DNA of 64,000 bases from Nitrospirota bacterium (GTDB taxonomy: Bacteria > Nitrospirota > Nitrospiria > Nitrospirales > Nitrospiraceae), in assembly GCA_030684575.1 (NCBI GenBank), contig JAUXVD010000008.1, forward strand, positions 434,001 through 498,000, read 5' to 3'. The translations under genes and the position numbers were made by a program. The notes under the pieces were generated by a model, which searched no databases, had not been told where the DNA came from, and saw nothing but the letters and a program-made list of their open reading frames with translations. This document shows positions 8,176 through 16,804 of the stretch, piece after piece. Every line of letters begins with the position of its first letter. The first letter of the stretch is position 1.

Positions 8176-9124
8176 CAGGAAGATCAATCGTTCCATCCGT
8201 GTCGCGGCGATCGTGGTGACGGCCACGATCGCCCTCGGGTTGGCTGCCTGCAGTCAGTTCGAGCCACGCGACAAGCGGTTTTACTATCGAGCCCTCTGGA
8301 ACTTTGCGCTGCGCGAAGATCTGGCCGAGCTTGATAGCGAGTTCAACGGCGTGGATTTCGGCCATTCAAATCTATACGAAAACCTCTTATTAACCAGCGG
8401 CACAGACGTGCCGGCTATTGAGGACCGGGCTCGCAAGGAAACGCTCGCCTTCATTGCGTCGAAACCCACACTCAATCCGAATGAGGAGGCCATTGCGCCG
8501 ACGTACATGAAGCTGGCCTGGCGCGCGCAGAACACGTTCGACGAAGCCCATGCCCTGCATCGCGCCACCTACGACATTATGGTCTCGAACGAGCCGGAGA
8601 AAGAGCGTGCGATCAGGGACGTGTTGGCCTTTTATCAGGAGAGCGCCTACGCCATCACGGCCAAACGGCTGGACCACCGCCGGCTCGATCAGTTCCCCTA
8701 TTCCAAGACGTTCCGCACCAGGTTCCCGCTCTTCAACGCGACGATCTGGTCGTACCACTATTTGCAAGTCGCCGTGTACGATCCTTTGCAAGCTGCGCGC
8801 GATCTCGCAGCGAAGACCCGGGCCATGCGGCCCATTCTTGCCACCTATCGAGGCTATCTTGCACAGCCGCCTGTGGAATGGACCTTCATGCCGCTTACGG
8901 CGGAGTTGAGTCCTGTGTTCGCCGCGCGTTATCCGGAGATCGCCAATATCTTCGACAACCTTCACATGCTGCACGACAACATCAGCGACATTCTCGCGAG
9001 CGAGCAGGTGCCGACGTGGGACGCGAAGCGGACAGAGATCTATCGTATTGTGAATGCCTACTATCTGGCGAGCGCCGACGGGAAGAATCCCATGGTTGTG
9101 AACGATCAGGAGCACCACCATTGA
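8144..9124 (+). CDS. Lipoprotein of unknown function (326 aa)
   Basis: The gene overlaps the end of the DUF4396 gene by 32 bases; a second in-frame ATG at 8156 would reduce this to 20. The leader contains RVAAIVVTATIALGLAACS, a lipoprotein signal with lipobox LAAC. The mature part is alpha-helical by appearance, with no motif I recognise (FEPRDKRFYYRALWNFALRE; LHMLHDNISDILASEQVP). The overlap upstream and the TTGA overlap downstream show tight translational coupling in a four-gene unit, so it probably works with the membrane and beta-barrel proteins in the same envelope process. Confidence 0.7.
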   Translation: MRWCMRITATDRKINRSIRVAAIVVTATIALGLAACSQFEPRDKRFYYRALWNFALREDLAELDSEFNGVDFGHSNLYENLLLTSGTDVPAIEDRARKETLAFIASKPTLNPNEEAIAPTYMKLAWRAQNTFDEAHALHRATYDIMVSNEPEKERAIRDVLAFYQESAYAITAKRLDHRRLDQFPYSKTFRTRFPLFNATIWSYHYLQVAVYDPLQAARDLAAKTRAMRPILATYRGYLAQPPVEWTFMPLTAELSPVFAARYPEIANIFDNLHMLHDNISDILASEQVPTWDAKRTEIYRIVNAYYLASADGKNPMVVNDQEHHH

Positions 9125-9906
9125 AACGGCCGACTCTGTACGCAGTCAGATGGATCGTCGTCTTTATACTCGGGCTATGGCCCCTATCGAGCTTCGCTCT
9201 GGACCACGACAATCTCGATCCGAACAGGCCGATCGGCATGGAAGACGCCTATGCGATTCCGAAGGGGGAAATCGGGATGGAGGGCGGCGTACGCTTCAAC
9301 GATCGTCGAGAGAGCCGCACACGCATCACCTTCCAACCGCAGATCATCTATGGTGCCTTCGACAATGCGCAGATCGAAATCCAGGGCGACCTCATGACCG
9401 AGCCGAACAGCCTCGTCGGCGCCGCCAAGTCCGGCGACCTGCACCTGGGCCTGCTCTACAATTTCAATACGGAGACGATGAATCTTCCGGCCATGGCCCT
9501 GCGCGTTGAGGCCGATCTGCCCACCGGTGTGAATTCCAAAGGCGTGGATACCCAGATGACTGGCATTCTCACGCGCTCGTTCGGGCGGCTCCGTGCCCAC
9601 CTCAACGCGGGCTACACTGTGCTGGGTTCGCCGCAAGGGCAGGAGCGGCCTGGGGCCTATCGCGCCGTGGTAGCCGTGAGTTATCCCCTGGGCTATCCAG
9701 GGAGTTTCCGAGACACGCTGATCGCCAGTGTCTATACGAGACAGTCGGACCAGCGAGGCCAACGCAACAATATGGGCTGTGAAATCGGCCTGCGCCATCA
9801 GCTCACCTCGCGCATCGTGCTCGACGCGGGGCTCGGTACCGAATTCTATGGACCAACCGATCGTGCGGCGCTGCTGGGAACCGTGGGGGTCTCCGTCGGC
9901 TTCTAA
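9121..9906 (+). CDS. Outer-membrane beta-barrel protein, transporter/MetA-pathway-like
   Basis: The frame has no suitable ATG near the lipoprotein end; TTG at 9121 overlaps the previous stop (TTGA) and has AGGAG nine bases upstream, so it is the likely start (261 aa). The leader LKRPTLYAVRWIVVFILGLW ends near SSFA. The mature part alternates polar and hydrophobic residues in strand-like segments (RITFQPQIIYGAFDNAQIEI; FGRLRAHLNAGYTVLG) and ends in VGVSVGF, with the terminal Phe of outer-membrane barrels. It resembles the Phenol_MetA_deg/transporter-type barrels. Last gene of the sigma-DUF4396 unit. Confidence 0.75.
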   Translation: MKRPTLYAVRWIVVFILGLWPLSSFALDHDNLDPNRPIGMEDAYAIPKGEIGMEGGVRFNDRRESRTRITFQPQIIYGAFDNAQIEIQGDLMTEPNSLVGAAKSGDLHLGLLYNFNTETMNLPAMALRVEADLPTGVNSKGVDTQMTGILTRSFGRLRAHLNAGYTVLGSPQGQERPGAYRAVVAVSYPLGYPGSFRDTLIASVYTRQSDQRGQRNNMGCEIGLRHQLTSRIVLDAGLGTEFYGPTDRAALLGTVGVSVGF

Positions 9907-9963
9907 TCCTTTCAGGATGACTAGCTGGCGGATCTTTTCCTCATCCTGCTAGAATCTCCCGCC

Positions 9964-10695
9964 ATGTCGGTCGAAACTTTTACCGCGCAAGTTGAATCGG
10001 TCACGCATCTCACGCACGACGTGTGCGAGCTCGATCTGCGCTTGATCGAACCACGATCCATCACATTCAAGCCCGGGCAATTCATCTCCTTCGAAATGCC
10101 GCATCCGCAGACCGGTCGTCTCCTGACGCGGGCCTATTCTATCGCCTCGCAGCCCAGTCGTCCCGACGTCGTGACCCTGCTGTTCAACCTTGTGCCGGGC
10201 GGAGCCGGCTCCGGCTTTCTATTCGACCTCAAGGTGGGGGATACGACATCCTTCAAGGGACCGGCGGGGAGTTTCTATCTGCGAGAGGATCCGGAACGCG
10301 ATCTCCTCTTCATCGCCAGCGGCACCGGGATCACGCCGATCCGGTCCATGTTGCTGGCGAATGCGGAGCATCCCGACCCGAGACCGGCTACTCTGTTCTG
10401 GGGCCTGCGGAGCCAGCGGGACCTGTATTATCAGCATGAGTTGGCCGAATTGGCTAAGCGGATTCCGACTCTGACCGTCGTCACGACGCTCTCCCGTCCC
10501 GAACCTGGCTGGTCCGGTGCCTCAGGCCGCGTCCTCAGATTGATCGAAGAGCGAATCGCGTCAGTCAATGATCTGGACGTCTATCTCTGCGGGAATAGCG
10601 CCATGATCGGCGAGGCCAAGGCCTTGCTGCGGCAAAAAGGCCCCTGCCCCATCTACCGAGAAAAGTACTACGACGGGGAAGAGGATGGAGACTGA
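9964..10695 (+). CDS. Ferredoxin/flavodoxin-NADP reductase family oxidoreductase
   Basis: 243 aa. An FAD domain (TRAYSIASQPSRPD, the RxYS flavin motif, and GPAGSFYL) is followed by a nucleotide-binding domain (FIASGTGITPIRSMLLANAE; LFWGLRSQRDLYY; VYLCGNSAMIGEAKALL). No 2Fe-2S Cys motif is present, so it is a stand-alone reductase moving electrons between NAD(P)H and a separate acceptor. Genes on both sides run the same way, but a repeat remnant separates it from the SDR gene downstream. Confidence 0.88.
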   Translation: MSVETFTAQVESVTHLTHDVCELDLRLIEPRSITFKPGQFISFEMPHPQTGRLLTRAYSIASQPSRPDVVTLLFNLVPGGAGSGFLFDLKVGDTTSFKGPAGSFYLREDPERDLLFIASGTGITPIRSMLLANAEHPDPRPATLFWGLRSQRDLYYQHELAELAKRIPTLTVVTTLSRPEPGWSGASGRVLRLIEERIASVNDLDVYLCGNSAMIGEAKALLRQKGPCPIYREKYYDGEEDGD

Positions 10696-10703
10696 TGATC
10701 TTT

Positions 10704-10741
10704 TGTGCTCGCATAGTAAAGGGCAGCCTCGGCCATTCCCG
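10704..10741 (+). repeat. Half copy of palindromic repeat family 1
   Basis: The stretch TGTGCTCGCATAGTAAAGGG and the following CAGCCTCGGCCATTCCCGTA closely match the right half of the full element at 41872-41964. The left half is missing. Confidence 0.55.
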
Positions 10742-10770
10742 TAACGAGAGGTGTAGGGAAACGTGATCCC

Positions 10771-11490
10771 ATGCAGCGATTAACAAATACAGTCGCGATT
10801 GTGACTGGCAGCAGTAGCGGTATCGGCAAGGCGATCGCACTGCGGTTTGGTGCCGAAGGGGCAAGGGTTGTGGTCGCGGCACGACGGATGGCGCTCTGCG
10901 AACAGACTGTCGCACAGATTGTGAAAGACGGTGGCGAGGCTTGGGCTATTCAGCCCGACGTGGCCGATGAACGCCAGGTGGAACGGCTGATCCAGGAGAC
11001 GGTCACGCGGTATGGGCGGCTGGATATTCTCGTCAACAACGCCGGAATCTTCGGCGGCAAGCGCCTCGCGGACACGATGACGAAGGATTTCGACGAGGTG
11101 ATGAGTGTGAATCTTCGCGGCACGTTTTTCTGTTGCCGGGCGGGATTCACACAGATGAAGCGGCAGGGTGGAGGCACGATCATCAATATGTCGAGCGTCG
11201 CTGGACTGCAGGCCTGGGCCGGCACCGGCGCCTATAGCGCCTCGAAGCACGGGGTTCAGGCGTTGACAAAATCGCTGGCCGACGAAGGCCGGCCGCATCA
11301 CATTAAAGTCAGCGCCATCTGTCCAGGAGGCGTGGCCGACGAACTCGTGGATGCCTCTTCGGAAGAGATTCTCCGGAGCGAGAAGATCGATCCCTTCGAT
11401 GTCGCGGAGACCGCCGTCTACCTGGCGACCCTGGGAAAATATTCCGTGGTGCATCAGATCGTCATCGATCGACTGGGCGCCGACTGGTGA
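10771..11490 (+). CDS. Short-chain dehydrogenase/reductase (SDR) family oxidoreductase
   Basis: 239 aa with all classical SDR features: TGSSSGIGKAIALRF (NAD(P) binding, TGxxxGIG) at the N-terminus, NNAGIFGG, the catalytic Ser in MSSVAGL, and YSASKHG (YxxxK) at about residue 155. ARR after the second strand suggests NADP preference, as inference. The substrate is unknown. Its TGA overlaps the GTG start of the MFS exporter downstream, so the two are translationally coupled. Confidence 0.9.
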   Translation: MQRLTNTVAIVTGSSSGIGKAIALRFGAEGARVVVAARRMALCEQTVAQIVKDGGEAWAIQPDVADERQVERLIQETVTRYGRLDILVNNAGIFGGKRLADTMTKDFDEVMSVNLRGTFFCCRAGFTQMKRQGGGTIINMSSVAGLQAWAGTGAYSASKHGVQALTKSLADEGRPHHIKVSAICPGGVADELVDASSEEILRSEKIDPFDVAETAVYLATLGKYSVVHQIVIDRLGADW

Positions 11491-12734
11491 CGATCGCTCC
11501 ATCTGCTACACCGACTCAGCCCCGGCAAGCTGCGATCTTCTTCATCCTCATCACCGTCATGCTCGACGTGCTCTCGTTCGGGATCATCATTCCCGTCTTG
11601 CCGAAGCTCGTCGAGGATTTTATGGGGGGCGACACGGCACAGGCGGCCGTGATGTACGGCCTGATGGGCACGGCCTGGGCACTCATGCAGTTCGTCTGTT
11701 CACCGATTCAAGGCGCGCTGTCGGATCGTTTCGGAAGGCGGCCGGTCGTGCTGTTGTCGAATCTCGGACTCGGCCTCGACTACATCTTCATGGCACTCGC
11801 GCCGAACGTGACCTGGCTCTTCGTGGGTCGGGCCATTTCCGGCATCGCCTCATCCAGCTTCAGCACCGCCGGCGCCTATATCACCGATGTGACGCCGCCG
11901 GAGAGACGAGCCGCCGGTTTCGGGATGATCGGTGCGGCCTTCGGCTTAGGCTTCGTGCTTGGCCCTGCAGTCGGTGGTTTGCTTGGAGTGATCGACCCGC
12001 GTCTCCCATTCTGGGGCGCAGCGGCGACCAGCCTGGTAAATGCCTGTTACGGATTTTTTGTCCTGCCGGAATCGCTTCCGCGCGAGAAGCGTAGGGCTTT
12101 TGCGTGGAAGCGGGCCAATCCGGTCGGTTCGCTTGTGTTGCTGCGATCGCACCGCGAACTCTTCAGCTTGGCTGCCGTCGTGTTCATCGGCTATCTCGCG
12201 CATGCGATCTTGCCCAGTGTTGCCGTGCTCTATGTGAGCTATCGGTATGGTTGGGATGCGACAGCGGTCGGTTTCATGTTGGCCGGGTCCGGTGTCAGCA
12301 CGATGCTGGTGCAGGGTGTTCTGATCAAGCCTCTGACGATGTGGTTCGGGGAGCGCAGGACCCTGCTGGCGGGATTGGTCTGTGGCGCCATCGGGTTTTC
12401 GATATATGGTTTCGCGCCCAACGGGTGGATCTATTGCGCGGGTATTCCAGTCATGGCCTTCTGGGGCATGGCCGGTCCGTCCGCGCAATTCTTCATGACC
12501 CGCCGGGTGAGCGCCTCGGAACAGGGCCAGCTCCAAGGGGCCATCGCGAGCCTCTCCGGTATTGCCGGTCTCATCGGACCCAGTCTCTTCACGCAAACCT
12601 TCGCGTTCTTCATCCGTTCAGATTCCTCGCTCAGCACGTCCCTGCATTTCCCCGGCGCGCCGTTTTTTCTTGCGTCGGTTCTCTTGCTGCTTGCCATGGC
12701 ACTGGCCTGGAGGGCTACGAGGTCAGCCGATTGA
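11487..12734 (+). CDS. MFS transporter, TetA-like drug:H+ antiporter family
   Basis: 415 aa, 12 predicted helices. GTG start overlaps the SDR stop (GTGA). The first helix has MLDVLSFGIIIPVLPKLVED, and loop 2-3 carries the MFS motif A as GALSDRFGRRPVVL; both are characteristic of the TCR/Tet group. SGIASSSFSTAGAYITDVTP and GMIGAAFGLGFVLGPAVGG (motif C, drug antiporters) follow. The family exports tetracyclines and other lipophilic drugs; the natural substrate here is unknown and resistance should not be assumed. Confidence 0.9.
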   Translation: MTIAPSATPTQPRQAAIFFILITVMLDVLSFGIIIPVLPKLVEDFMGGDTAQAAVMYGLMGTAWALMQFVCSPIQGALSDRFGRRPVVLLSNLGLGLDYIFMALAPNVTWLFVGRAISGIASSSFSTAGAYITDVTPPERRAAGFGMIGAAFGLGFVLGPAVGGLLGVIDPRLPFWGAAATSLVNACYGFFVLPESLPREKRRAFAWKRANPVGSLVLLRSHRELFSLAAVVFIGYLAHAILPSVAVLYVSYRYGWDATAVGFMLAGSGVSTMLVQGVLIKPLTMWFGERRTLLAGLVCGAIGFSIYGFAPNGWIYCAGIPVMAFWGMAGPSAQFFMTRRVSASEQGQLQGAIASLSGIAGLIGPSLFTQTFAFFIRSDSSLSTSLHFPGAPFFLASVLLLLAMALAWRATRSAD

Positions 12735-12781
12735 CAGCGATTCGAGCTGCCAGTAATCTAGGAGCAGAAGGAGGATTCATC

Positions 12782-13096
12782 ATGCCCATTCTTCTTGCTC
12801 TGTTTCTTGCCCTTGCCGTCGTCACTCCGGTCCTAGCCGCAGAGGAGGCTCAGCCGGCTGCCACCACTGCGGTCAAGGCCGATGTGATGTATTGGGAAGG
12901 CGATGAAGTCATTGTGAAGGAAGTCTCCGGCCGGGAATTGCGCGTGCGCGTGACCGCCGAGACGAAGGTCACGGGCGTTGCGGGGGGACGATTGAAAACC
13001 GGGGATAAGATCGCGGCACAAGTCGCGTCCGACGGGCATGCCCTCTCCATCGCGGTACAGATTCCGGACAGTGGAATGGTCCCCGGGTCACGCTGA
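12782..13096 (+). CDS. Small secreted protein (104 aa)
   Basis: A strong AAGGAGG seven bases before the ATG fixes the start. The signal peptide (MPILLALFLALAVVTPVLAA) is followed by an Ala-rich linker and a compact beta-type domain (YWEGDEVIVKEVSGRELRVR; TKVTGVAGGRLKTGDKIAAQ). The pattern of a residue-modifying 'G-x-L-K-x-G-D-K-I-A-A' loop resembles DUF5666-like/OB-type periplasmic domains and is similar in layout to the protein at 54372-54692. Function unknown. Confidence 0.75.
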   Translation: MPILLALFLALAVVTPVLAAEEAQPAATTAVKADVMYWEGDEVIVKEVSGRELRVRVTAETKVTGVAGGRLKTGDKIAAQVASDGHALSIAVQIPDSGMVPGSR

Positions 13097-13133
13097 CCAA
13101 CAGTCTGTCGATGTGTCAGTGCTGTCAGCCGGG

Positions 13134-13427
13134 CTATCGGACCGTTTTCATCAGAGGGTCGGTGCGGCATGGTTCGGTCGGGGGCTGAGCGGCGATCAGT
13201 GCCAGTTTGTCTCCTCTGCGGAGTACTTTGATCACGGCCTCACGTGTCAGCGCTGCGCCTTTGCTGTCCTGACGCTCGGTATATCGTACGGTGACCGGAC
13301 CGCGGTGTTTCGTGTATTTGGCGCCTTTGCCTGTCCCATGTTCTTCCACTCGCCGTGCGAGATCGTTGGTGATGCCGGTGTACAGACTGCCGTCCGAGCA
13401 TTCCACGATATAGACGATCCACGTCAT
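13134..13427 (-). CDS. GIY-YIG nuclease superfamily protein (YhbQ-like)
   Basis: 97 aa. The N-terminus has WIVYIVECSDGSLYTGITND, where VYIVEC and LYTGIT correspond to the GIY and YIG motifs, then LARRVEEHGTGKGAKYTK with the conserved Arg and His. A short basic C-terminal part follows (EAVIKVLRRGDKLALI). Stand-alone single-domain members of the YhbQ/UPF0213 group are common; they bind or nick DNA weakly. Transcribed against its neighbours. Confidence 0.9.
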   Translation of the reverse strand: MTWIVYIVECSDGSLYTGITNDLARRVEEHGTGKGAKYTKHRGPVTVRYTERQDSKGAALTREAVIKVLRRGDKLALIAAQPPTEPCRTDPLMKTVR

Positions 13428-13670
13428 GCCGGTGATTCCATAGTGTGCCTAGCGCAGTATGGCGAATTCGAGTGTGAGGAGCCATCCAATTTCTCCTTAT
13501 CTGTTGCGTTTCTCTTCGGTTCTCCACCTTGATTCTGAGTCGGGAATATGGGACCGTCTTCTACCGAATGCCTGAAGGCCTGTAGGCCTGATTGAGCGGC
13601 TCAGAACCCTGAGCGTCGCCGCATGTCTGAAATCGCGCGTGAAACCTCACAGACCCTGGGACAGGATTCC

Positions 13671-14225
13671 ATGACACGATCTGCTCTTCATCTAGGCTGG
13701 GCCAGGCCTACGATAGTGGCCATCGGTCTGACGATTTTGTGCGTCGGCTGTGCCAAAGTGCCGCGGCAATATGTCGAGATGGCTGAGCCGGGCGTGACGC
13801 TGACCTCGTTGAATGCCCAACCGGAGATGTACCGAGGGAAGGTCCTGCTGCTGGGGGGGACGATCGTCGAGGAAGAAGAGAAGGAACAGTATCTGTGGCT
13901 GCGCGTGAAGAACCGGCCGCTGGACCGGGATTATGTCCCCCATCGTCCCGTGGACATAGACGGTCTTGAAGCCGGCCATTATTGGGTGGTGGTACCCAAG
14001 AATCAAATTCCTGGCGGGTATCGACATTGGGCGAGGATGACGGTGGCGGGCCGAGTCACGGGGACGTTGCGATTGGCAACCGAACCGGTGCTGACGCTTC
14101 TCTATGTGAGGGGCTGGGGAACGAGCCCTGCGCATGATGCGGCCAGAGGGGATTTTTTAGACCCCAACTACATTCCCTCGGTTCCGGCAGGTATCGGTGG
14201 TGAGTTCAGAGGGAGTCATCCTTAA
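13671..14225 (+). CDS. Slp family outer-membrane lipoprotein
   Basis: From the internal ATG (AGG six bases upstream), 184 aa. The leader ends with the lipobox LCVGC. The body contains MYRGKVLLLGGTIVEEEEKE, YLWLRVKNRPLD and a C-terminal YVRGWGTSP, matching the Slp (starvation lipoprotein) family. A longer start at 13623 would place 16 unneeded residues before the signal peptide. Slp proteins line the inner face of the outer membrane, and expression often rises with starvation or acid; the exact role is unknown. Confidence 0.85.
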   Translation: MTRSALHLGWARPTIVAIGLTILCVGCAKVPRQYVEMAEPGVTLTSLNAQPEMYRGKVLLLGGTIVEEEEKEQYLWLRVKNRPLDRDYVPHRPVDIDGLEAGHYWVVVPKNQIPGGYRHWARMTVAGRVTGTLRLATEPVLTLLYVRGWGTSPAHDAARGDFLDPNYIPSVPAGIGGEFRGSHP

Positions 14226-14699
14226 CACACGAGCCTCTCGTCTGTAATGACTTGGGCTGTGGAAGGACAAGGGCGGGGGTATCTATTGCTCTGATGCTCT
14301 CGTTCCCTCTGCAACGGACATCGACGAATTCCTCCTCGAGTGACACCTCAGTTTTGGTGAGTCCGCTCCATCGTTCGTTGAAGATTTTGTGGCATAGACA
14401 GGCAACGGCGGCATTTACGACAAGGTGAGGCAAGGCCGTCTGTGCAGCGGTCGCAGACAGTTGTTGCTGAAGGGGCGCAGCGCGTCAGCGGCCCGCCGTG
14501 GTTCACGGCGTAATATTTCAAATGAGACTGAATCGATAGGACGGCGACCGAGAGCGGATCACGAAGGAAGGCACCACCCACAGGCTCTGACCGCTGCGAT
14601 ATTGACAGGATTCTGCAGCAGGTCTAGCCTGCTCGTCGAGGTGGCATCGTGATTTGTTAGGAGCGGCGCCGGAGTATCTTCCACCGAGGAGGGCGAAGC
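14226..14699. other. Intergenic stretch without a supported gene
   Basis: 474 bp. Short open frames exist on both strands but none has a good start, composition or a recognisable protein motif. GAGGAGGG just before 14700 serves the next gene. A weak inverted repeat (GCAGCAGGTCTAGCCTGC region near 14615) is the only structure noted. Confidence 0.4.
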
Positions 14700-14924
14700 A
14701 TGAACCAGAAGAGACGCATTCACGATGCGATCGTGGGAATCGTCGTGACGGCTGGAGTCGCGTTAGGGCATTACGTCAGCGCTCATTGGCTGATTCTGCC
14801 GGCGGTGATCGGTGTCACGCTGATTCAGAGCGGCCTCACGGGATTTTGTCCGGTCTACTTCCTGCTCGACCGTCTCCTTCCCTCCGAGGGCGCATCCGAC
14901 TCGTCCAGTTGTTGCGCGAAGTAA
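14700..14924 (+). CDS. DUF2892 domain-containing small membrane protein (YgaP-type)
   Basis: 74 aa, GAGGAGGG upstream. Two hydrophobic segments (IVGIVVTAGVALGHY and HWLILPAVIGVTLIQSGLTG) are followed by FCPVYFLLDRL, the GxCPxxxxL signature of DUF2892. The C-terminus ends in SSSCCAK, a Cys pair. In other bacteria this two-helix domain is fused to rhodanese or stands alone near thiosulfate/sulfur genes; here a SulP-type transporter follows 120 bp downstream, which fits a link to sulfur or anion handling. Confidence 0.85.
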   Translation: MNQKRRIHDAIVGIVVTAGVALGHYVSAHWLILPAVIGVTLIQSGLTGFCPVYFLLDRLLPSEGASDSSSCCAK

Positions 14925-15043
14925 TGCCGTTCATCGCTTCCGTCTCTTCCCAGCTCAGCGCAGGGCGTGGACGGACTGATGTAATGGACTCTCACCGTCG
15001 AGCTTGATTCGACAACCCATAGCAGTATTGGAGCAAACGCACG

Positions 15044-16690
15044 GTGCCCTTGATCCATGGGCTCTACTTCAACAATCTTCGTGGCGATTTCTATGGTGGC
15101 CTCGTCGCCGCGGTTGTCGCCCTGCCGTTAGCGCTGGCCTTCGGGGTGGCGTCCGGAGCCGGCGCAATCGCCGGGTTGTATGGCGCCATCTTTGTCGGAC
15201 TTTTTGCGTCATTGTTCGGCGGGACCCCGGCCCAAGTGTCGGGTCCGACCGGCCCGATGACGGTCGTCATGGCTGGACTCATTGCGCAGTTTGGACAGGA
15301 ACCGTCGCTGGCCTTTTCTGCGGTCATCTTAGGAGGCGGGCTACAGATCCTGCTCGGTTTGAGCGGGGTCGGGCAGTACATCGCGCTGCTCCCCTATCCC
15401 GTCATCTCCGGGTTCATGAGCGGGATCGGGGCGATCATCATCATTCTCCAAGCCGGTCCGCTCGTCGGCCATGCACCCCAGTCGGGAGACGTCCTCAACA
15501 CCCTGGCGATGCTTCCGTCGTTCGTTGCCGACCCTGTGGTGGATGCGCTGGTGTTGGGGATGCTCTCGCTGGCGATTATGTATGGGGCGCCGGAGCGGGT
15601 GGGGAGAGTTGTCCCGCCGCCGTTGATCGCGCTGCTCGTGGGCACGGTGCTGGGAGTGGTTCTGTTCCCTGGCGCGGCCGTCATTGGACCCATTCCAACG
15701 GGTTTCCCCATGCCTGTACTCCCCAGTCTGCATCTCGATTCCGTGAAAATCGTGATCGAGGAAGCGATCGTGCTGGCGATGCTGGGCAGTCTCGACAGCC
15801 TGCTGACCTCGCTGGTCTGCGATAACATGACGCGCACCCAGCATGGCTCCAACCGCGAATTGATCGGGCAGGGGATCGGCAATGCCGTGGCCGGTCTGTT
15901 TGGAGGGTTGCCCGGCGCAGGCGCCACGATGCGCTCCGTCGTCAATATTCGCAGTGGGGGACGCACCCCTATTTCCGGAGCCTTTCACGCGCTCGTGCTC
16001 GTTGCCGTGCTCCTGTGGCTCGGGCCATTGGCGGAGCGGATTCCGCTCGCAGTATTGGCGGGCATTCTCATGAAAGTGGGCGTGGATATCATCGACTGGC
16101 GCTTTCTGAAACATGTCTTTCATGCGCCACGCGCGGATGTGACGATCATGCTGGTGGTCTGTAGCATGACCGTGTTGGCGGACCTCATCATGGCGGTCGC
16201 GGTCGGCCTGGTACTCGCCAGCGTGCTGTTCGTCAAACAGATGGCCGATCTCGAATTGATGAATTTCAGGGTCATCACCAACAGGGACGGCGAATCCACG
16301 CTCACCGATGAGGAAGCTTCTGTGCTCGGGCGTCAGGAAGGGAAGATCGTTCTCATTCATATCGGTGGCCCCATGAGTTTTGGGTCGGCCAAAAATATGG
16401 TCCGCCGTCTTGAGGGCATTGCCCGTTGGAAGAGTTTTTCTGTAGTCGTGCTGGATCTCTCGAAGGTCCCTGCTATCGACGGCTCGGCAGCCCTGTCGGT
16501 GGAGGATATGATTCGGATGGCTCAGGCCCATCACCAACATCTCATCCTTGTGGGGACGCAGCCGTCCGTGCAGGAGGCGCTGGAGGGATTCGGGGTCCTG
16601 AAGCTGCTACGACCGGGGCATCACTATGCCACCAGACTCGAGGCCCTTCGTCATGCCGCCCGATTGGCCGACTCGACTGCCGGCGCGTAG
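15044..16690 (+). CDS. SulP family anion transporter with C-terminal STAS domain
   Basis: 548 aa from a GTG start; no strong ribosome-binding site is visible and a different nearby start is possible. The transport domain begins with GDFYGGLVAAVVALPLALAF and includes GTPAQVSGPTGPMTVVMAGL, the SulP signature, and the conserved GGLPGAGATMRSVVNIRSGG region. The STAS domain (from about residue 425) has VVLDLSKVPAIDGSAA. SulP proteins move sulfate, bicarbonate or other oxyanions across the inner membrane. Its neighbour is another anion/cation permease, so the pair may be an ion-handling cluster. Confidence 0.9.
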   Translation: MPLIHGLYFNNLRGDFYGGLVAAVVALPLALAFGVASGAGAIAGLYGAIFVGLFASLFGGTPAQVSGPTGPMTVVMAGLIAQFGQEPSLAFSAVILGGGLQILLGLSGVGQYIALLPYPVISGFMSGIGAIIIILQAGPLVGHAPQSGDVLNTLAMLPSFVADPVVDALVLGMLSLAIMYGAPERVGRVVPPPLIALLVGTVLGVVLFPGAAVIGPIPTGFPMPVLPSLHLDSVKIVIEEAIVLAMLGSLDSLLTSLVCDNMTRTQHGSNRELIGQGIGNAVAGLFGGLPGAGATMRSVVNIRSGGRTPISGAFHALVLVAVLLWLGPLAERIPLAVLAGILMKVGVDIIDWRFLKHVFHAPRADVTIMLVVCSMTVLADLIMAVAVGLVLASVLFVKQMADLELMNFRVITNRDGESTLTDEEASVLGRQEGKIVLIHIGGPMSFGSAKNMVRRLEGIARWKSFSVVVLDLSKVPAIDGSAALSVEDMIRMAQAHHQHLILVGTQPSVQEALEGFGVLKLLRPGHHYATRLEALRHAARLADSTAGA

Positions 16691-16804
16691 GGCCACGGCG
16701 ACTCTGCCACGACGCCGACTTTCGTTGCATAGCAGCAGTGGTCCCGTGATAATGCGAGAAGGATTCCACGTTTCCATCTTTCTTTAGGTCGCAAGAGGTA
16801 TTGA

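Noticed and set aside
11487-12734. Tetracycline resistance
   Set aside because: TetA-like motifs show family membership only; chromosomal members often export other compounds.
15341-16540. 399-codon open frame on the minus strand inside the SulP gene
   Set aside because: His/Asp/Gln-rich composition typical of an antisense frame of a GC-rich membrane protein gene; the SulP reading is unambiguous.
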